From Pseudoalteromonas rubra (GTDB lineage Bacteria > Pseudomonadota > Gammaproteobacteria > Enterobacterales > Alteromonadaceae), in the NCBI RefSeq assembly GCF_001482385.1, contig NZ_CP013611.1:1984001-2048000 (forward strand): 64,000 bases of DNA, read 5' to 3'. The translations under genes were made by a program, and so were the position numbers. Of the stretch, positions 1-9,864 are shown one piece after another (within the stretch, counting starts at the first letter, position 1; each line of letters starts with the position of its first letter). The notes beneath the pieces are model-generated. The model was not told the origin of the DNA. It did no database searches and saw only the letters and a list, made by a program, of their open reading frames with translations.

Positions 1-717
1 TTCATCTTCCTGTGCCGCAATGGCGTCATCGAACGCATCTTTAACCTCAGCAGGCGGACGCGAATCTTTAAAGTTCACATCGGTGACTATGATACCCAGG
101 TTATAAGGTTCGATGATTTTGGTCAGCTCATCCCAAGTGCGCTGACGCACTAACTCACGACCTGTGGTTAAGACCTGATCCATGCGAGAATGACCCACAA
201 CATAACGCAATGCACTATCAAGTGCTTGCTGCAAGCTGTGATCGGCATCAGTTACGCTGAAGCGATACAAAGTCGGATCAACCACTCGATACTGTACTTC
301 AAACTCAACACTTACCACGTTTTCGTCTTCGGTCAGCATAAAGCCGGATGCCGACAGTGAGCGAACCGCTTCAATATCAATGGGGATAACACGCTCAACG
401 AAAGTCATTTTCCAGCGCAGGCCCGGCTCGGCAATACGGTTAAATTCACCGAATTGCAGCACGATGCCACGCTCGGCTTCTTTCACTGTGTAAATACCGC
501 TCAGTGCCCAAACAACAAACGCAATCAGCAGCACAAACACCGTACCGGCTCCGCCGATACCACCGCCTTTGCCTGGCTTACCGCCAAACATACCGCCAAA
601 CTTGTTGTTGAATTTGCGGAATACCTCGTCTAAGTCAGGTGGCCCCTGATCACGACCGCCGCGATTCTTCCACGGGTCGTTATCATTGCCATTATTACCC
701 GGTTCGTTCCAGGCCAT
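1..717 (-). CDS. hflK: HflK, membrane protease modulator (3' end outside window)
   Basis: N-terminal 239 residues of HflK, which with HflC forms the inner-membrane complex that surrounds and modulates the FtsH protease. The visible part starts MAWNEPGNNG, followed by a Gly/Asn/Pro-rich cytoplasmic segment (about 1-55), one transmembrane helix (about 57-75) and a prohibitin/SPFH domain running to the window edge. The SPFH part is clear from the stretch around GIVLQFGEF and the following beta-rich residues. It lies 91 bp downstream of hflX as the last visible gene of the nnr-to-hflK operon; hflC is expected next, to the left of the window. The frame is open to base 1, so the truncation is only the window edge. 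Confidence 0.95.
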   Translation of the reverse strand, partial: MAWNEPGNNGNDNDPWKNRGGRDQGPPDLDEVFRKFNNKFGGMFGGKPGKGGGIGGAGTVFVLLIAFVVWALSGIYTVKEAERGIVLQFGEFNRIAEPGLRWKMTFVERVIPIDIEAVRSLSASGFMLTEDENVVSVEFEVQYRVVDPTLYRFSVTDADHSLQQALDSALRYVVGHSRMDQVLTTGRELVRQRTWDELTKIIEPYNLGIIVTDVNFKDSRPPAEVKDAFDDAIAAQEDE

Positions 718-808
718 AGCTATACTCCATTGTTATAAAATGAATTAATCTAAATCTAACAAAAAACACAGAGATCTAATAGAGAAATGCGTGCGATATG
801 CGGCTTTT

Positions 809-2098
809 TCAATCCCCAACCACAAATTGCTCTATTTCTTGCCCCTGCTCTTTCTTTAATCTTTCCCAGTCAGCCTGCGGCAGTCTGATATCCAATAGCC
901 AATTTCCGGACTCATCATAAGACTCGCCATTGACCGCATTGAGGTTGAACAAAGCACCACGTAACTTGCCAAATGCCGGCGGTACAATGAGCTGATGAGC
1001 AAAAATCTTCTTCGCCAGCAGCTCTGAAATTGCCTGTTCAAGCAACTCACTGCCTTCACCAGTGTGGGCCGATAACCAAACGCGCACCGGAACGCCTTGC
1101 TCGTCTCTGTCTATTTTAGGGTTGATCTCGTCAACCAGATCAATTTTGTTGTAAACCAGTAATTGAGGGATCTCGTCTGCCTCAATTTCTTTGAGGACCG
1201 ATTGTACCTCTTCTATATTCTCTTTTCTTCTCTGATCTGCCACATCCACAACATGTAGCTGCAAATCTGCTTCTCGCGTTTCTGTCAGGGTAGCTTTAAA
1301 TGCCGCAACCAAATCGTGAGGCAAATGACGTATAAACCCAACGGTATCAGCAAAGATAACCGGTCCAACATCCACTATCTCCAGCTTGCGCAGGGTCGGA
1401 TCCAAAGTCGCAAAAAGTTGATCTGCTGCATACACATCTGCGTGTGTCACATGGTTAAATAAGGTCGACTTTCCTGCATTGGTATAGCCAACCAGCGACA
1501 CCGTCGGAATTTCATTACGACTACGGGCACGACGCCCTTGCTCGCGCACCGTAGCTACCTTTTCAAGCCTTTTACGGATACTTTTAATCCGCTCTCTGAG
1601 CAGCCGTCGGTCGGTTTCCAGCTGGGTTTCACCCGGCCCACGCAAGCCTATCCCGCCTTTTTGTCTTTCAAGGTGAGTCCAGCCGCGGATCAGGCGAGTT
1701 GAAATATGCCGTAGCTGCGCCAGTTCAACCTGCAATTTACCTTCGTGGGTACGTGCACGTTGAGCAAAAATATCTAAAATTAAGGTCGTTCTATCTAATA
1801 CACGACAACGGCAGACACGCTCTAAGTTGCGCTCTTGAGAGGGACTGAGTTGATGATTAAAGATGATGACATCTGCATTGTGAGTTCTGACAATCTCAGC
1901 GATTTCTTCTGCTTTCCCCGTCCCGACAAATAATTTCGGGTGAGGCGCCTGACGGCTGCCTTGCACAACCGTCAAACAACTAACACCAGCAGAAGACACT
2001 AGCATTTCCAGCTCGCGAAGATCTTCTCGATCTCCTTCATTCGGAAACTCTATATGTACTAAGACTGCCTGTTCGCCGGCTTCATAACGGTCAAACAA
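809..2098 (-). CDS. hflX: GTPase HflX, ribosome-splitting factor
   Basis: 429-residue GTPase that binds the 50S subunit and rescues stalled ribosomes under stress (family knowledge). Residues 1-190 hold the HflX N-terminal domain with its glycine-rich stretch (KLFVGTGKAEEI) and a coiled coil ending in GLRGPGETQLE. The G domain follows: P-loop GYTNAGKST (about 204-212), switch region DTVGFIRHLPH, and NKID. The length is normal. It sits 31 bp after hfq, in the same order as in enterobacteria (hfq-hflX-hflK-hflC), so cotranscription is likely. Confidence 0.97.
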   Translation of the reverse strand: MFDRYEAGEQAVLVHIEFPNEGDREDLRELEMLVSSAGVSCLTVVQGSRQAPHPKLFVGTGKAEEIAEIVRTHNADVIIFNHQLSPSQERNLERVCRCRVLDRTTLILDIFAQRARTHEGKLQVELAQLRHISTRLIRGWTHLERQKGGIGLRGPGETQLETDRRLLRERIKSIRKRLEKVATVREQGRRARSRNEIPTVSLVGYTNAGKSTLFNHVTHADVYAADQLFATLDPTLRKLEIVDVGPVIFADTVGFIRHLPHDLVAAFKATLTETREADLQLHVVDVADQRRKENIEEVQSVLKEIEADEIPQLLVYNKIDLVDEINPKIDRDEQGVPVRVWLSAHTGEGSELLEQAISELLAKKIFAHQLIVPPAFGKLRGALFNLNAVNGESYDESGNWLLDIRLPQADWERLKKEQGQEIEQFVVGD

Positions 2099-2129
2099 GC
2101 ATTACGCTCCTACTATCGACTAAAAACGA

Positions 2130-2393
2130 TTAAAAGTTACCATCTTCGCCATGATCTGCACTGTCACTACCTTGAGTGTTCTGGAAATTTACAGCACGAG
2201 CAGGCACCACAGTGGAAATGGCATGTTTGTAAACCATTTGATTTACAGTGTTTTCAAGCAAGATGACGAACTGATCAAAGGACTGGATCTTGCCTTGTAA
2301 TTTGATACCGTTAACTAAAAAGATGGAAACGGGAATGCGCTCACGACGTAAGACATTCAAAAATGGGTCTTGTAACGATTGGCCTTTTGCCAT
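2130..2393 (-). CDS. hfq: RNA chaperone Hfq
   Basis: 87-residue Sm-like RNA chaperone that pairs small RNAs with mRNAs. The Sm1 and Sm2 motifs are intact: [20 protein letters not shown] near the N-terminus, then the QSFDQF loop and the YKHAIST signature. The start used is the ATG at 2393 ([10 protein letters not shown]), the universal Hfq start, with AAGGAT upstream; an in-frame ATG 24 codons further upstream would add a non-conserved leader and is rejected. The C-terminal tail ([16 protein letters not shown]) is acidic and shorter than the E. coli tail. Confidence 0.98.
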   Translation of the reverse strand: MAKGQSLQDPFLNVLRRERIPVSIFLVNGIKLQGKIQSFDQFVILLENTVNQMVYKHAISTVVPARAVNFQNTQGSDSADHGEDGNF

Positions 2394-2471
2394 GTTCTTA
2401 TCCTTCGTTCTAGGTGTTATTATGTTGAGATAGTTGAAGTAATCTGAATAAAAAGATTCCCTCAACCTCTA

Positions 2472-3389
2472 TTAGCTTAGCGAACTTAATACACGTTGCA
2501 AGTTTTCTTGCCCGTCGGTTTCAAGCCAGGTGACATCTGGCCAACTACGTAACCAGGTTAATTGGCGCTTCGCTAACTGCCTGGTTGCAGCGATCCCTTT
2601 GAAGAGCATTTCTTCATAATCGCACTCACCAGCCAAATGCTCCCACATTTGCCGATACCCCACACAACGAATGGAAGGCAAATCTGGATGCAAATCATCT
2701 CGCTGATATAAGGCCAAAACTTCGTTTTTAAAGCCCTGATCCAGCATTATTTTAAATCTTTTTTCTATCCTTTCGTGCAGTATCTTACGATCCTTCGGGG
2801 CAATTGCAAACTGATGAAACTGATATGGCAAAGGCGCTTGTTTGGCTTTTTGCAATTCCGTCATCGTTTTGCCCGTTAGGCGATACACTTCCAGCGCTCT
2901 ATTAATCCGCTGTGAATCATTTTCGCTGATTTTACTCGCCGCTTGCGGATCGATCGCTGTCAGCTGCGCATGTAAAGCGGGCCAGCCCTGTGCATTTGCT
3001 TCTTGCTCCAGTGTTTCGCGCACTTTAGGACATGCTTCCGGTAAGGGGGATAGCCCTTCAATCAACCCTTTAAAGTACATCATGGTACCGCCAGCCAACA
3101 CAGGCACTTTACCTTGCTGGTGAAGACGATCGATACAGGCAATGGCATCACGTCGAAAATCCGCCACAGAATAACTCTCAGCCGGATCCAGCATATCGAT
3201 CAGGTGATGCGGTGCCATTGCCTGTTCAGCAGCATCAGGCTTGGCGGTGCCTATATCCATACCTTTATAAACCAGTGCAGAGTCCACACTGATAATCTCA
3301 CTGTTTAAATGCTGACAGAGCTCAATGGCCAACGCGGTTTTACCGGCGGCGGTTGGCCCCATCAAGGTAATAACGGGTTTTGCTTGCAC
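2472..3389 (-). CDS. miaA: tRNA dimethylallyltransferase MiaA
   Basis: 305-residue enzyme that transfers a dimethylallyl group to A37 of tRNAs reading UNN codons. The P-loop GPTAAGKT lies at residues 11-18, followed by the conserved [18 protein letters not shown] segment and the [10 protein letters not shown] segment. The C-terminal part has the conserved RCVGYRQMW and KRQLTWLR motifs. It lies between mutL (60 bp upstream) and hfq (78 bp downstream). In other gammaproteobacteria hfq promoters lie within miaA; none was resolved here. Confidence 0.97.
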   Translation of the reverse strand: MQAKPVITLMGPTAAGKTALAIELCQHLNSEIISVDSALVYKGMDIGTAKPDAAEQAMAPHHLIDMLDPAESYSVADFRRDAIACIDRLHQQGKVPVLAGGTMMYFKGLIEGLSPLPEACPKVRETLEQEANAQGWPALHAQLTAIDPQAASKISENDSQRINRALEVYRLTGKTMTELQKAKQAPLPYQFHQFAIAPKDRKILHERIEKRFKIMLDQGFKNEVLALYQRDDLHPDLPSIRCVGYRQMWEHLAGECDYEEMLFKGIAATRQLAKRQLTWLRSWPDVTWLETDGQENLQRVLSSLS

Positions 3390-3449
3390 GCTGTTTCTCT
3401 ACTGCTGTTGGTGCTGCAACCAATCATGGGTTGCAGCCAGGACAAGAAC

Positions 3450-5342
3450 TCATTGTTCTTGTTGGGACAAGCTTGATAACTTGCTTTGATCTATTGTAAC
3501 CGCTTTTGCCTCAATTTGAGCACAGCTTCTGGCATTTTTTATGATTTTTTCTGCCACTGCCGCAAAGTGTTGCGAATAAAAATATCCTGCGGGGGTGGTT
3601 ACTTGTAACCAGTTTAACCAGGCATTCAGCGTTTGCTCCTGCATTGCGCAAGCACTCAGCACCTGATCAAGGCATTGCGGTACGTCCAGGCTGTATAGGC
3701 TCAGCGGGAGCTTTTTAATCATCACATAACGCTCATGCGCCTGAATGGCAAACCCCAATAATGTCAGCCAGGATTCCTGCGCCATGACGCGCGCAATTTC
3801 CTCCGCACTGAGATTCACGCGCACTGGCAACAACAAGGCTTTGCCCTGCAAAGTACCATCTTGCTCAATTTGCGCTTGCCAGATCTCAACCAGACCATCT
3901 CGGCAATGCCCTAGCCGGAGCTCCCCCTCCTGGGTGAAAAGCACCGCCCCTTCAGCTAATACTAGAAAGCGGGTTACTTCCGTGCGCTGTGGTTTTATCT
4001 GCTCGTCTGTTGCCGGTGCCAGCTGCGGCATATCAGTAACCGTGGCCATCCCCTGGTAAAGCTCGTTCACATTAACTTGCCGGGACTTAGCAGCGCCTGA
4101 ACTGTTGCTGCTTTTCGCACCACTTCGATAACCCAGGTTGGGCGTAAACGCAGCGGAACCAGATCCAGGAACCGAAGTCCCAGCACCGTCTTGCACCGAC
4201 CCATAGTCACTCTGTAATGGTGAACGATATGCCTGGTGTTGACGCGCATCCTGTGAAGTCAACTGTTCAGATACTGGCGAGCTATGGGGTTGTTGTACAT
4301 CACTCATAACGCTGCTCGCCAGCGGTGGTTCAGCCACCGGTAAAGGTAACTCCGGGGAGTCGCTGAGCACCACCTGTTTGACAGCCTGAACGATGAAGTC
4401 ATGGATAAGCCGGGCCTGATGAAAGCGCACTTCGTGCTTAGCCGGATGTACATTGACATCCACCTGAGTAGGATCCAATTCAAGATAAATCACAAACCCG
4501 GGTGTATCAACGGCCCCTGCAGTCTCTTCAAACGCTTGTCGAATAGCATGTAAAATGAGCTTATCGCGCATCATGCGGCCATTCACATAGGTGTACTGAG
4601 TCTGATTGCTGCTACCCACTGGCAGTACCCAACCATACAACTTCAAACCATCATGGCCAGACTCAACAAAACTCGCTTGTTGCGCAAAGATTTTACCTGC
4701 AACCTGCGCAACGCGTTCAACGCTGTATGTATCAGGTCGGGCACGAAACTGTCTGATCACTTTCTGGTTGTGAGTGAGGGTCAGAGCCAGGTCAAAGCGA
4801 CTCAGTGCAATGCGTTTGATCAGCTCGTCAATGTGACTGAATTCGGTTTTTTCCGTGCGTAAAAATTTACGTCTTGCCGGCGTATTGAAGAACAGGTCCT
4901 TCACTTCAATGGTGGTGCCATTGGGGTGGGCTGTTGGCTGGATCTGAACCGTCATGTCACGGCCCTCGGCAAATGCCTGCCAGGCCGTTTCCTGCTCTGC
5001 AGGTTTGGAGCTCAGTGTCAGCCGCGATACCGAGCTGATTGACGCCAGTGCTTCACCACGAAATCCCAGTGAAGCAATACACTCCAGATCGTCCAAGGTT
5101 TTCAGCTTACTGGTTGCATGACGGGACAATGCCAAAGTCAGTTCATCTTTGACTATCCCAGCGCCGTTGTCCCGGATCCGGATCAGTTTATGACCGCCAC
5201 GCTCTATGTCGATCTGAATGCGTGTCGCACCGGCATCAATGCTGTTTTCAACCAGCTCTTTGACCACTGACGCGGGACGCTCAACCACCTCCCCCGCGGC
5301 TATCTGGTTGGCCAGCCTGGCTGGTAAAATTTCAATGCTCAC
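3450..5342 (-). CDS. mutL: DNA mismatch repair protein MutL
   Basis: 630-residue mismatch-repair matchmaker that links MutS recognition to downstream excision. The N-terminal GHKL ATPase has [27 protein letters not shown] and RGEALASI (about residues 12-105). A Ser/Gln/Gly-rich linker spans about 330-425, followed by the C-terminal dimerisation domain. The DQHAAQER-type endonuclease motif is not visible, consistent with the MutH-dependent MutL of gammaproteobacteria. The start ATG at 5342 is 3 bp after the amiB stop, so the two are translationally close. Confidence 0.97.
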   Translation of the reverse strand: MSIEILPARLANQIAAGEVVERPASVVKELVENSIDAGATRIQIDIERGGHKLIRIRDNGAGIVKDELTLALSRHATSKLKTLDDLECIASLGFRGEALASISSVSRLTLSSKPAEQETAWQAFAEGRDMTVQIQPTAHPNGTTIEVKDLFFNTPARRKFLRTEKTEFSHIDELIKRIALSRFDLALTLTHNQKVIRQFRARPDTYSVERVAQVAGKIFAQQASFVESGHDGLKLYGWVLPVGSSNQTQYTYVNGRMMRDKLILHAIRQAFEETAGAVDTPGFVIYLELDPTQVDVNVHPAKHEVRFHQARLIHDFIVQAVKQVVLSDSPELPLPVAEPPLASSVMSDVQQPHSSPVSEQLTSQDARQHQAYRSPLQSDYGSVQDGAGTSVPGSGSAAFTPNLGYRSGAKSSNSSGAAKSRQVNVNELYQGMATVTDMPQLAPATDEQIKPQRTEVTRFLVLAEGAVLFTQEGELRLGHCRDGLVEIWQAQIEQDGTLQGKALLLPVRVNLSAEEIARVMAQESWLTLLGFAIQAHERYVMIKKLPLSLYSLDVPQCLDQVLSACAMQEQTLNAWLNWLQVTTPAGYFYSQHFAAVAEKIIKNARSCAQIEAKAVTIDQSKLSSLSQQEQ

Positions 5343-5345
5343 GGT

Positions 5346-6692
5346 TTACGCCTTCGGAATGGTCAATACCTGACCAATATACAAAGTGTTCTTGGTCAAG
5401 CGATTTGCCTTTTTAAGCGCCGACACCGTTGTGCCATAACGCGCAGCCAGCACACTCAGTGATTCTCCTCGCTGCACCTTATGACGCAGTGGTTTGTTAT
5501 TTTTCAGGCTCGCGAACAAGGTGTTGTCCGGCGGATTTTGCTGATAATAACGCTTAATCGATTTAAATATCGCATTTGCGAGGCGTTGCTGGTGATAGCT
5601 GGTTTTGAGCTGCTTCTCTTCCTGAGGATTAGAAATAAACCCTGTTTCGACCAAAATCGATGGTATATCTGGCGACTTCAGCACCCCAAAGTTTGCCGCC
5701 TGAGGGCGTTTTTTATGTAACTTAGTGACTTTTTTTAGCTCGCCAACGACCTCTTCAGCCACTTTAAAACCGGTTTTCATCGAGTGATCCATCGACATAT
5801 CAAGCAGTGCTTTCGCCAGGTATTTTTCGTTGGCAGTGTCTTTAATCACATCTGCTGCACCGCCTAGCAACTGAGAGTGCTTTTCTTTGTCTTCCAGCCA
5901 TTTACCCACTTCTGAATTGGCCCGACGTAACGACAGGATCCATACCGACGCACCTCGCGGCTCTGGACGCGAAAACGCATCTGCATGAATAGACACAAAA
6001 AAGTCAGCCTGGCGCTCTCTAGCCCGTGCAGTACGTGTGTTCAGTTTAATGTAGTAATCGCCCGTGCGGGTCAAGCGTGCTTGCATGCCCGGTTCTTTAT
6101 CGATCAGGCGGGCAAGCCGTTTGGCGATTGGTAATGTGACGTTCTTTTCATAGGTGCCGGCAGGTCCAATGGAACCCGGATCTTCTCCTCCATGCCCTGC
6201 ATCAATGGCTATAATGATATCTCTGTCTTTGGCCAGCTCACGCTTTTTACTTTGCGTCGATTTACTCGCGTAGAGGCTCTTTTGCTGGCCATACAGGTCC
6301 ACAACCAGACGGTCTTTATATGGTCCGGTCGGCGCCAGCGCAAAAATAACGGGCTTGGCTGTGCGGCTTAACTCCATCACCACCCGGGTGCTGTTGCGGC
6401 TCTTTGCCTGACTGTAGCGAAGTTTATGTACAATTTTGTGTTCTTTAGGCAAGGTCGGTAGCTGCTTGAGTTTGCTGGTATTTTCCAGGTCGATCACCAG
6501 CCGCAGCGGGTTTTTCAGCATAAAGTAGCTGTATTCAGGCTTTTTGGACAAATCAAACACCACGCGCGTGCTTTCGGGTGAAGGCCAGACACGCACACCG
6601 TTGATTTTGTTTTTTGCCTGTGCAGCGCTGGCGAGCAATAACACGCTCAGCGCAAACAGGGTAAAGCTAATTCTTATTATCGCACTACGCAT
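5346..6692 (-). CDS. amiB: N-acetylmuramoyl-L-alanine amidase AmiB
   Basis: 448-residue periplasmic cell-wall amidase that splits septal peptidoglycan during division. A signal peptide (about 1-26, ending AQA) is followed by an AMIN targeting domain (about 30-135), an amidase_3 catalytic domain (about 157-385) and a C-terminal LysM domain (about 403-447). Zinc and catalytic motifs are visible: IAIDAGHGGEDPG, VSIHADAF and SILVETGFISN. The start overlaps the end of tsaE by 8 bp. Activation by an EnvC/NlpD-type factor is known for the family but not visible here. Confidence 0.96.
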   Translation of the reverse strand: MRSAIIRISFTLFALSVLLLASAAQAKNKINGVRVWPSPESTRVVFDLSKKPEYSYFMLKNPLRLVIDLENTSKLKQLPTLPKEHKIVHKLRYSQAKSRNSTRVVMELSRTAKPVIFALAPTGPYKDRLVVDLYGQQKSLYASKSTQSKKRELAKDRDIIIAIDAGHGGEDPGSIGPAGTYEKNVTLPIAKRLARLIDKEPGMQARLTRTGDYYIKLNTRTARARERQADFFVSIHADAFSRPEPRGASVWILSLRRANSEVGKWLEDKEKHSQLLGGAADVIKDTANEKYLAKALLDMSMDHSMKTGFKVAEEVVGELKKVTKLHKKRPQAANFGVLKSPDIPSILVETGFISNPQEEKQLKTSYHQQRLANAIFKSIKRYYQQNPPDNTLFASLKNNKPLRHKVQRGESLSVLAARYGTTVSALKKANRLTKNTLYIGQVLTIPKA

Positions 6693-7161
6693 ATCGACTT
6701 ATAGCTTCAGTAAGCTGCTTTCCTCGTTCTGTGTGTGGCCTTATTACTGCACGGCGCCCCGCACCGTAATAGGCCAAATCAATGTCCATATCCGCCGTTG
6801 GGATCACGCCTGCACCTTTTTCTGGCCACTCGACGATGCACACAGCGTGTGGTGCAAAGTAATCCCGGATCCCCATAAACTCGAGCTCTTCAGGGTCACC
6901 CAGACGATACAAGTCAAAGTGATAGATGCTGACCTCACCCAACTCATACGGTTCAACTAAGGTATAGGTCGGGCTTTTCACATTCCCCTGATGACCCAGC
7001 CCCTGAACAATACCGCGCGTTAGCGTCGTTTTGCCGGCGCCCAAATCACCATGCAAATAGAATACCGCACCTGAGTGAATCAACTTGGCCAGCTGGCTTC
7101 CCAGGGCAATGGTTGCAGCTTCATCAGCCAGATCAATTTCTAATGTCATATCGACACTCAT
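6685..7161 (-). CDS. tsaE: tRNA t6A biosynthesis ATPase TsaE
   Basis: 158-residue P-loop ATPase required with TsaB, TsaC and TsaD for threonylcarbamoyladenosine at position 37 of ANN-decoding tRNAs. Walker A GDLGAGKTT lies at about residues 39-47, followed by the conserved SPTYTLVEPY stretch, the HFDLYRL motif and the VEWPEKG segment. The gene overlaps nnr by 4 bp at its start and amiB by 8 bp at its end, so translational coupling is likely. An ATG four codons in is an alternative start. Confidence 0.96.
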   Translation of the reverse strand: MSVDMTLEIDLADEAATIALGSQLAKLIHSGAVFYLHGDLGAGKTTLTRGIVQGLGHQGNVKSPTYTLVEPYELGEVSIYHFDLYRLGDPEELEFMGIRDYFAPHAVCIVEWPEKGAGVIPTADMDIDLAYYGAGRRAVIRPHTERGKQLTEAISRYA

Positions 7162-8651
7162 CCGATAATACCTCTAATATGGACAAATAAATCACTTGCC
7201 AGCAACCCATGCGCGCCGTCATGAGCCGCTTTTTCAGCCGCAAGACCATGAATATACACCGCTAACATAGCCGCATCAAATTTACTCAGGCCCTGCGCTA
7301 ACAAAGCCGCAATTATACCAGATAATACATCGCCCATCCCAGCACTGGCCATGGCTGCACACCCCGAGCGATTGATATTTATCCGCTTTGCCTGCTGAAC
7401 CAAAGTCCCCGGCCCTTTGAGTACCACGCAGGCCTGATAATGCTGAGCAAGCATATTGCTCATGCCGAAGCGACTTGATGTTTCAGCGTCTGCCTTAATA
7501 GCGGTGCTCAGGCGCCTCGCCTCTCCCCAATGTGGGGTCAAAACCGCATTTTGCCACTGCATTGGCTGGCTCGCCAGTAAATTCAACCCATCGGCGTCGA
7601 CAACAACATGTTGCTCACTTGAGCGCACAGCGTCGAATAATGCGTGCGCCCATTCTGACTGACCTAACCCTGGGCCAATCACCAACGTATCGGCCTTGTC
7701 CAGTAAAGGCGTCAGCGCCTGGGCGTTTGCAACACCATGCACCATAAGTTCATAACGGCCTTGCAGGACCATAGCCTGATTGTCCGGGTGCGTCGCTACA
7801 CTCACCAGCCCTGCCCCGGCGCGTAAACAGGCTTCCGCTGCCAAACGTATCGCACCAGCCATCCCCGGACCGCCACCAATTAACAGAACATGGCCACAGC
7901 GGTTTTTATAACTATCCATGGGCCGCACTGGGCGCTTTGCCAGTAACGCTTCTTTGCTAAAATAATGACTTGAGGGAGACACCAGCTGAGCAAATTCTTG
8001 GCCGACCCCTAACTGTGCCAGATACACGCTGCCGCTATGACCTTTGGCTGAGCCACTTAGCAACCCTTGTTTCAGCGCAATGAAGGTCATAGTGACATCC
8101 GCAACAAAGGCATCGCAAGCCACTTCGCTGCTTGAGCCATTAACACCGCTGGGTATATCAACGGCAAGCCGGTGTGCCGGGCACGATGCAAAGTGCCGAA
8201 ATACCGCAGCAACGTTTTCGGGCAACTGACCACGAAAGCCACTGCCAAAGACCGCATCGACTATCAAGCCCGGCGCATTGTCTGGCTGCACACTATCCAG
8301 TACGACACCGCCACCGCTCAGGTAAGCCTGGTACGCCTCGTATGCATCACCCTGAAGTTGCTGCGGATCGAACAAGGCCAGCACGGTAACCTCCATGCCT
8401 GCCTGATGACACAAACGCGCCAGAACATAACCATCGCCCCCGTTATTGCCCTTGCCCGTGAGAATTAATATTGGACCACACGGTGCCAGGCTACTGACGT
8501 AATCAAATAAGGCAGCCCCGGCGCGCTGCATCAAGGCGCTTAAGGTGGTTCCCGCAAGACGCGCCGCTTCGGCTTCATTCGTTTGTACCGCTTGGGCCGT
8601 ATAGGCAACTTGTGGTAAATTAGTCAGGTATTTTGCTTGTGATATAGACAT
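7158..8651 (-). CDS. nnr: Bifunctional NAD(P)H-hydrate epimerase/dehydratase
   Basis: About 497 residues. This fused enzyme repairs hydrated NAD(P)H: the N-terminal YjeF domain epimerises NAD(P)HX (motif GKGNNGGDGYVLARL) and the C-terminal kinase-like domain dehydrates it (motifs GGGPGMAGAIRLA, IGPGLGQS and SAGMGDVLSGIIA). The start chosen is the ATG at 8651 (MSISQAKYLTNLPQ), which matches the family's usual length. Upstream ATGs at 8672 and 8780 are in frame but would run into queG on the other strand, and none has a convincing ribosome binding site. The stop overlaps tsaE by 4 bp. Confidence 0.93.
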   Translation of the reverse strand: MSISQAKYLTNLPQVAYTAQAVQTNEAEAARLAGTTLSALMQRAGAALFDYVSSLAPCGPILILTGKGNNGGDGYVLARLCHQAGMEVTVLALFDPQQLQGDAYEAYQAYLSGGGVVLDSVQPDNAPGLIVDAVFGSGFRGQLPENVAAVFRHFASCPAHRLAVDIPSGVNGSSSEVACDAFVADVTMTFIALKQGLLSGSAKGHSGSVYLAQLGVGQEFAQLVSPSSHYFSKEALLAKRPVRPMDSYKNRCGHVLLIGGGPGMAGAIRLAAEACLRAGAGLVSVATHPDNQAMVLQGRYELMVHGVANAQALTPLLDKADTLVIGPGLGQSEWAHALFDAVRSSEQHVVVDADGLNLLASQPMQWQNAVLTPHWGEARRLSTAIKADAETSSRFGMSNMLAQHYQACVVLKGPGTLVQQAKRININRSGCAAMASAGMGDVLSGIIAALLAQGLSKFDAAMLAVYIHGLAAEKAAHDGAHGLLASDLFVHIRGIIG

Positions 8652-8654
8652 TCC

Positions 8655-9803
8655 GTGACAACCACTACTCATTCTTCTGTTGATATTAACTATACTGAAC
8701 TTGCGCAAAAAATTAAGCTTTGGGGCAAAGAACTTGGCTTTGCAGAAGTCGGCATTACCGACATAGACCTCAGCGAGCATGAAGCGCAGCTACAGCGTTG
8801 GCTTGATAATGGCTATCATGGCGAGATGGAATACATGGCAGCACACGGTATGAAACGTGCCCGCCCTGCTGAACTAGTGCCCGGCACACAAAGGGTGATC
8901 TCGGTAAAAATGAACTACCTGCCACCCGATGCCAGTTTCGCCCGCGCACTCAACAATAAGCAAACCGCCTATATCAGCCGTTATGCACTGGGCCGGGACT
9001 ATCACAAAGTGATCCGCAACCGATTAAAGAAACTCGGCCAGCGCATTGAACAGGACGTCGGCCAGTTTGGCTTCCGTCCCTTTGTTGATTCAGCGCCGGT
9101 GCTGGAACGGCAACTGGCCGAAAAAGCCGGACTCGGTTGGCGTGGCAAAAACAGCTTATTGATCCACAAACAAGCCGGTTCGTGGTTTTTTCTCGGTGAA
9201 CTGTTTGTTGACTTGCCCCTGCCGGTTGATAACAACCCTCAGGAGGAAGGCTGTGGCAAGTGCAACGCCTGCATTACACTTTGCCCGACCGGAGCCATTG
9301 TGGAACCCTATGTAGTGGATGCCCGCAAATGCATTTCTTACCTGACAATAGAGTTACAGGGTCCGATCCCTAAGCAATACCGCCCGCTGTTAGGCAACCG
9401 GGTATACGGCTGTGACGACTGTCAGCTGGTGTGTCCATGGAACCGCTACGGCCAGCTCACCGATGAGCAGGATTTCCATCCCCGTCAGCAACTCAAAGAT
9501 CAGGAGCTGCTGACACTGTTCCAGTGGGACGAAGCAACCTTTCTGAAAAACACCGAAGGTAGCCCCATTCGCCGCATTGGCCATGAACGCTGGCTGCGAA
9601 ACTTAGCCGTAGGATTAGGCAATGCAGAGCCTGACGGACAAATAATCCAGGTGCTTGAAGCACGCCTGGAGTCCGCCTCCCAACTGGTCAAAGAACATAT
9701 TATCTGGGCCCTGGCGCAACAGCGTACCAAACACACCGAACAACAGCGCAAAAACGCCCGACTGATTAGGATCATAGAAAAAGGCCTGCCTCGGGACGCT
9801 TAA
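8655..9803 (+). CDS. queG: Epoxyqueuosine reductase QueG
   Basis: 382-residue cobalamin-dependent iron-sulfur enzyme for the last step of queuosine synthesis in tRNA. Two 4Fe-4S motifs are visible: CGKCNACITLCPTGAI and YGCDDCQLVCPWN. Between and before them are the conserved RYALGRDYHK and GWRGKNSLLI segments. A HEAT-like C-terminus follows. The likely start is GTG at 8655 (MTTTTHSSVD), which gives the normal N-terminus; it is 3 bp from the divergent nnr start, so its promoter must lie inside nnr coding sequence. Confidence 0.96.
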   Translation: MTTTTHSSVDINYTELAQKIKLWGKELGFAEVGITDIDLSEHEAQLQRWLDNGYHGEMEYMAAHGMKRARPAELVPGTQRVISVKMNYLPPDASFARALNNKQTAYISRYALGRDYHKVIRNRLKKLGQRIEQDVGQFGFRPFVDSAPVLERQLAEKAGLGWRGKNSLLIHKQAGSWFFLGELFVDLPLPVDNNPQEEGCGKCNACITLCPTGAIVEPYVVDARKCISYLTIELQGPIPKQYRPLLGNRVYGCDDCQLVCPWNRYGQLTDEQDFHPRQQLKDQELLTLFQWDEATFLKNTEGSPIRRIGHERWLRNLAVGLGNAEPDGQIIQVLEARLESASQLVKEHIIWALAQQRTKHTEQQRKNARLIRIIEKGLPRDA

Positions 9804-9807
9804 CCAT

Positions 9808-9827
9808 GTGAGCCAGCATTGGCTCAC
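9808..9827. terminator. Possible bidirectional terminator hairpin
   Basis: GTGAGCCA-GCAT-TGGCTCAC is a perfect 8-bp stem with a 4-base loop, 4 bp after the queG stop and 37 bp before the convergent receiver gene's stop. There is no strong T-run on either side, so termination is inferred from the position and the stem only. Confidence 0.45.
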
Positions 9828-9864
9828 TGCTACGGTTTAGATTGCTGTAACAACACGTATTCAG

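Noticed and set aside
2394..2465. N-terminal extension of Hfq by 24 residues
   Set aside because: The extension is not conserved and the ATG at 2393 has a good ribosome site and gives the universal Hfq start.
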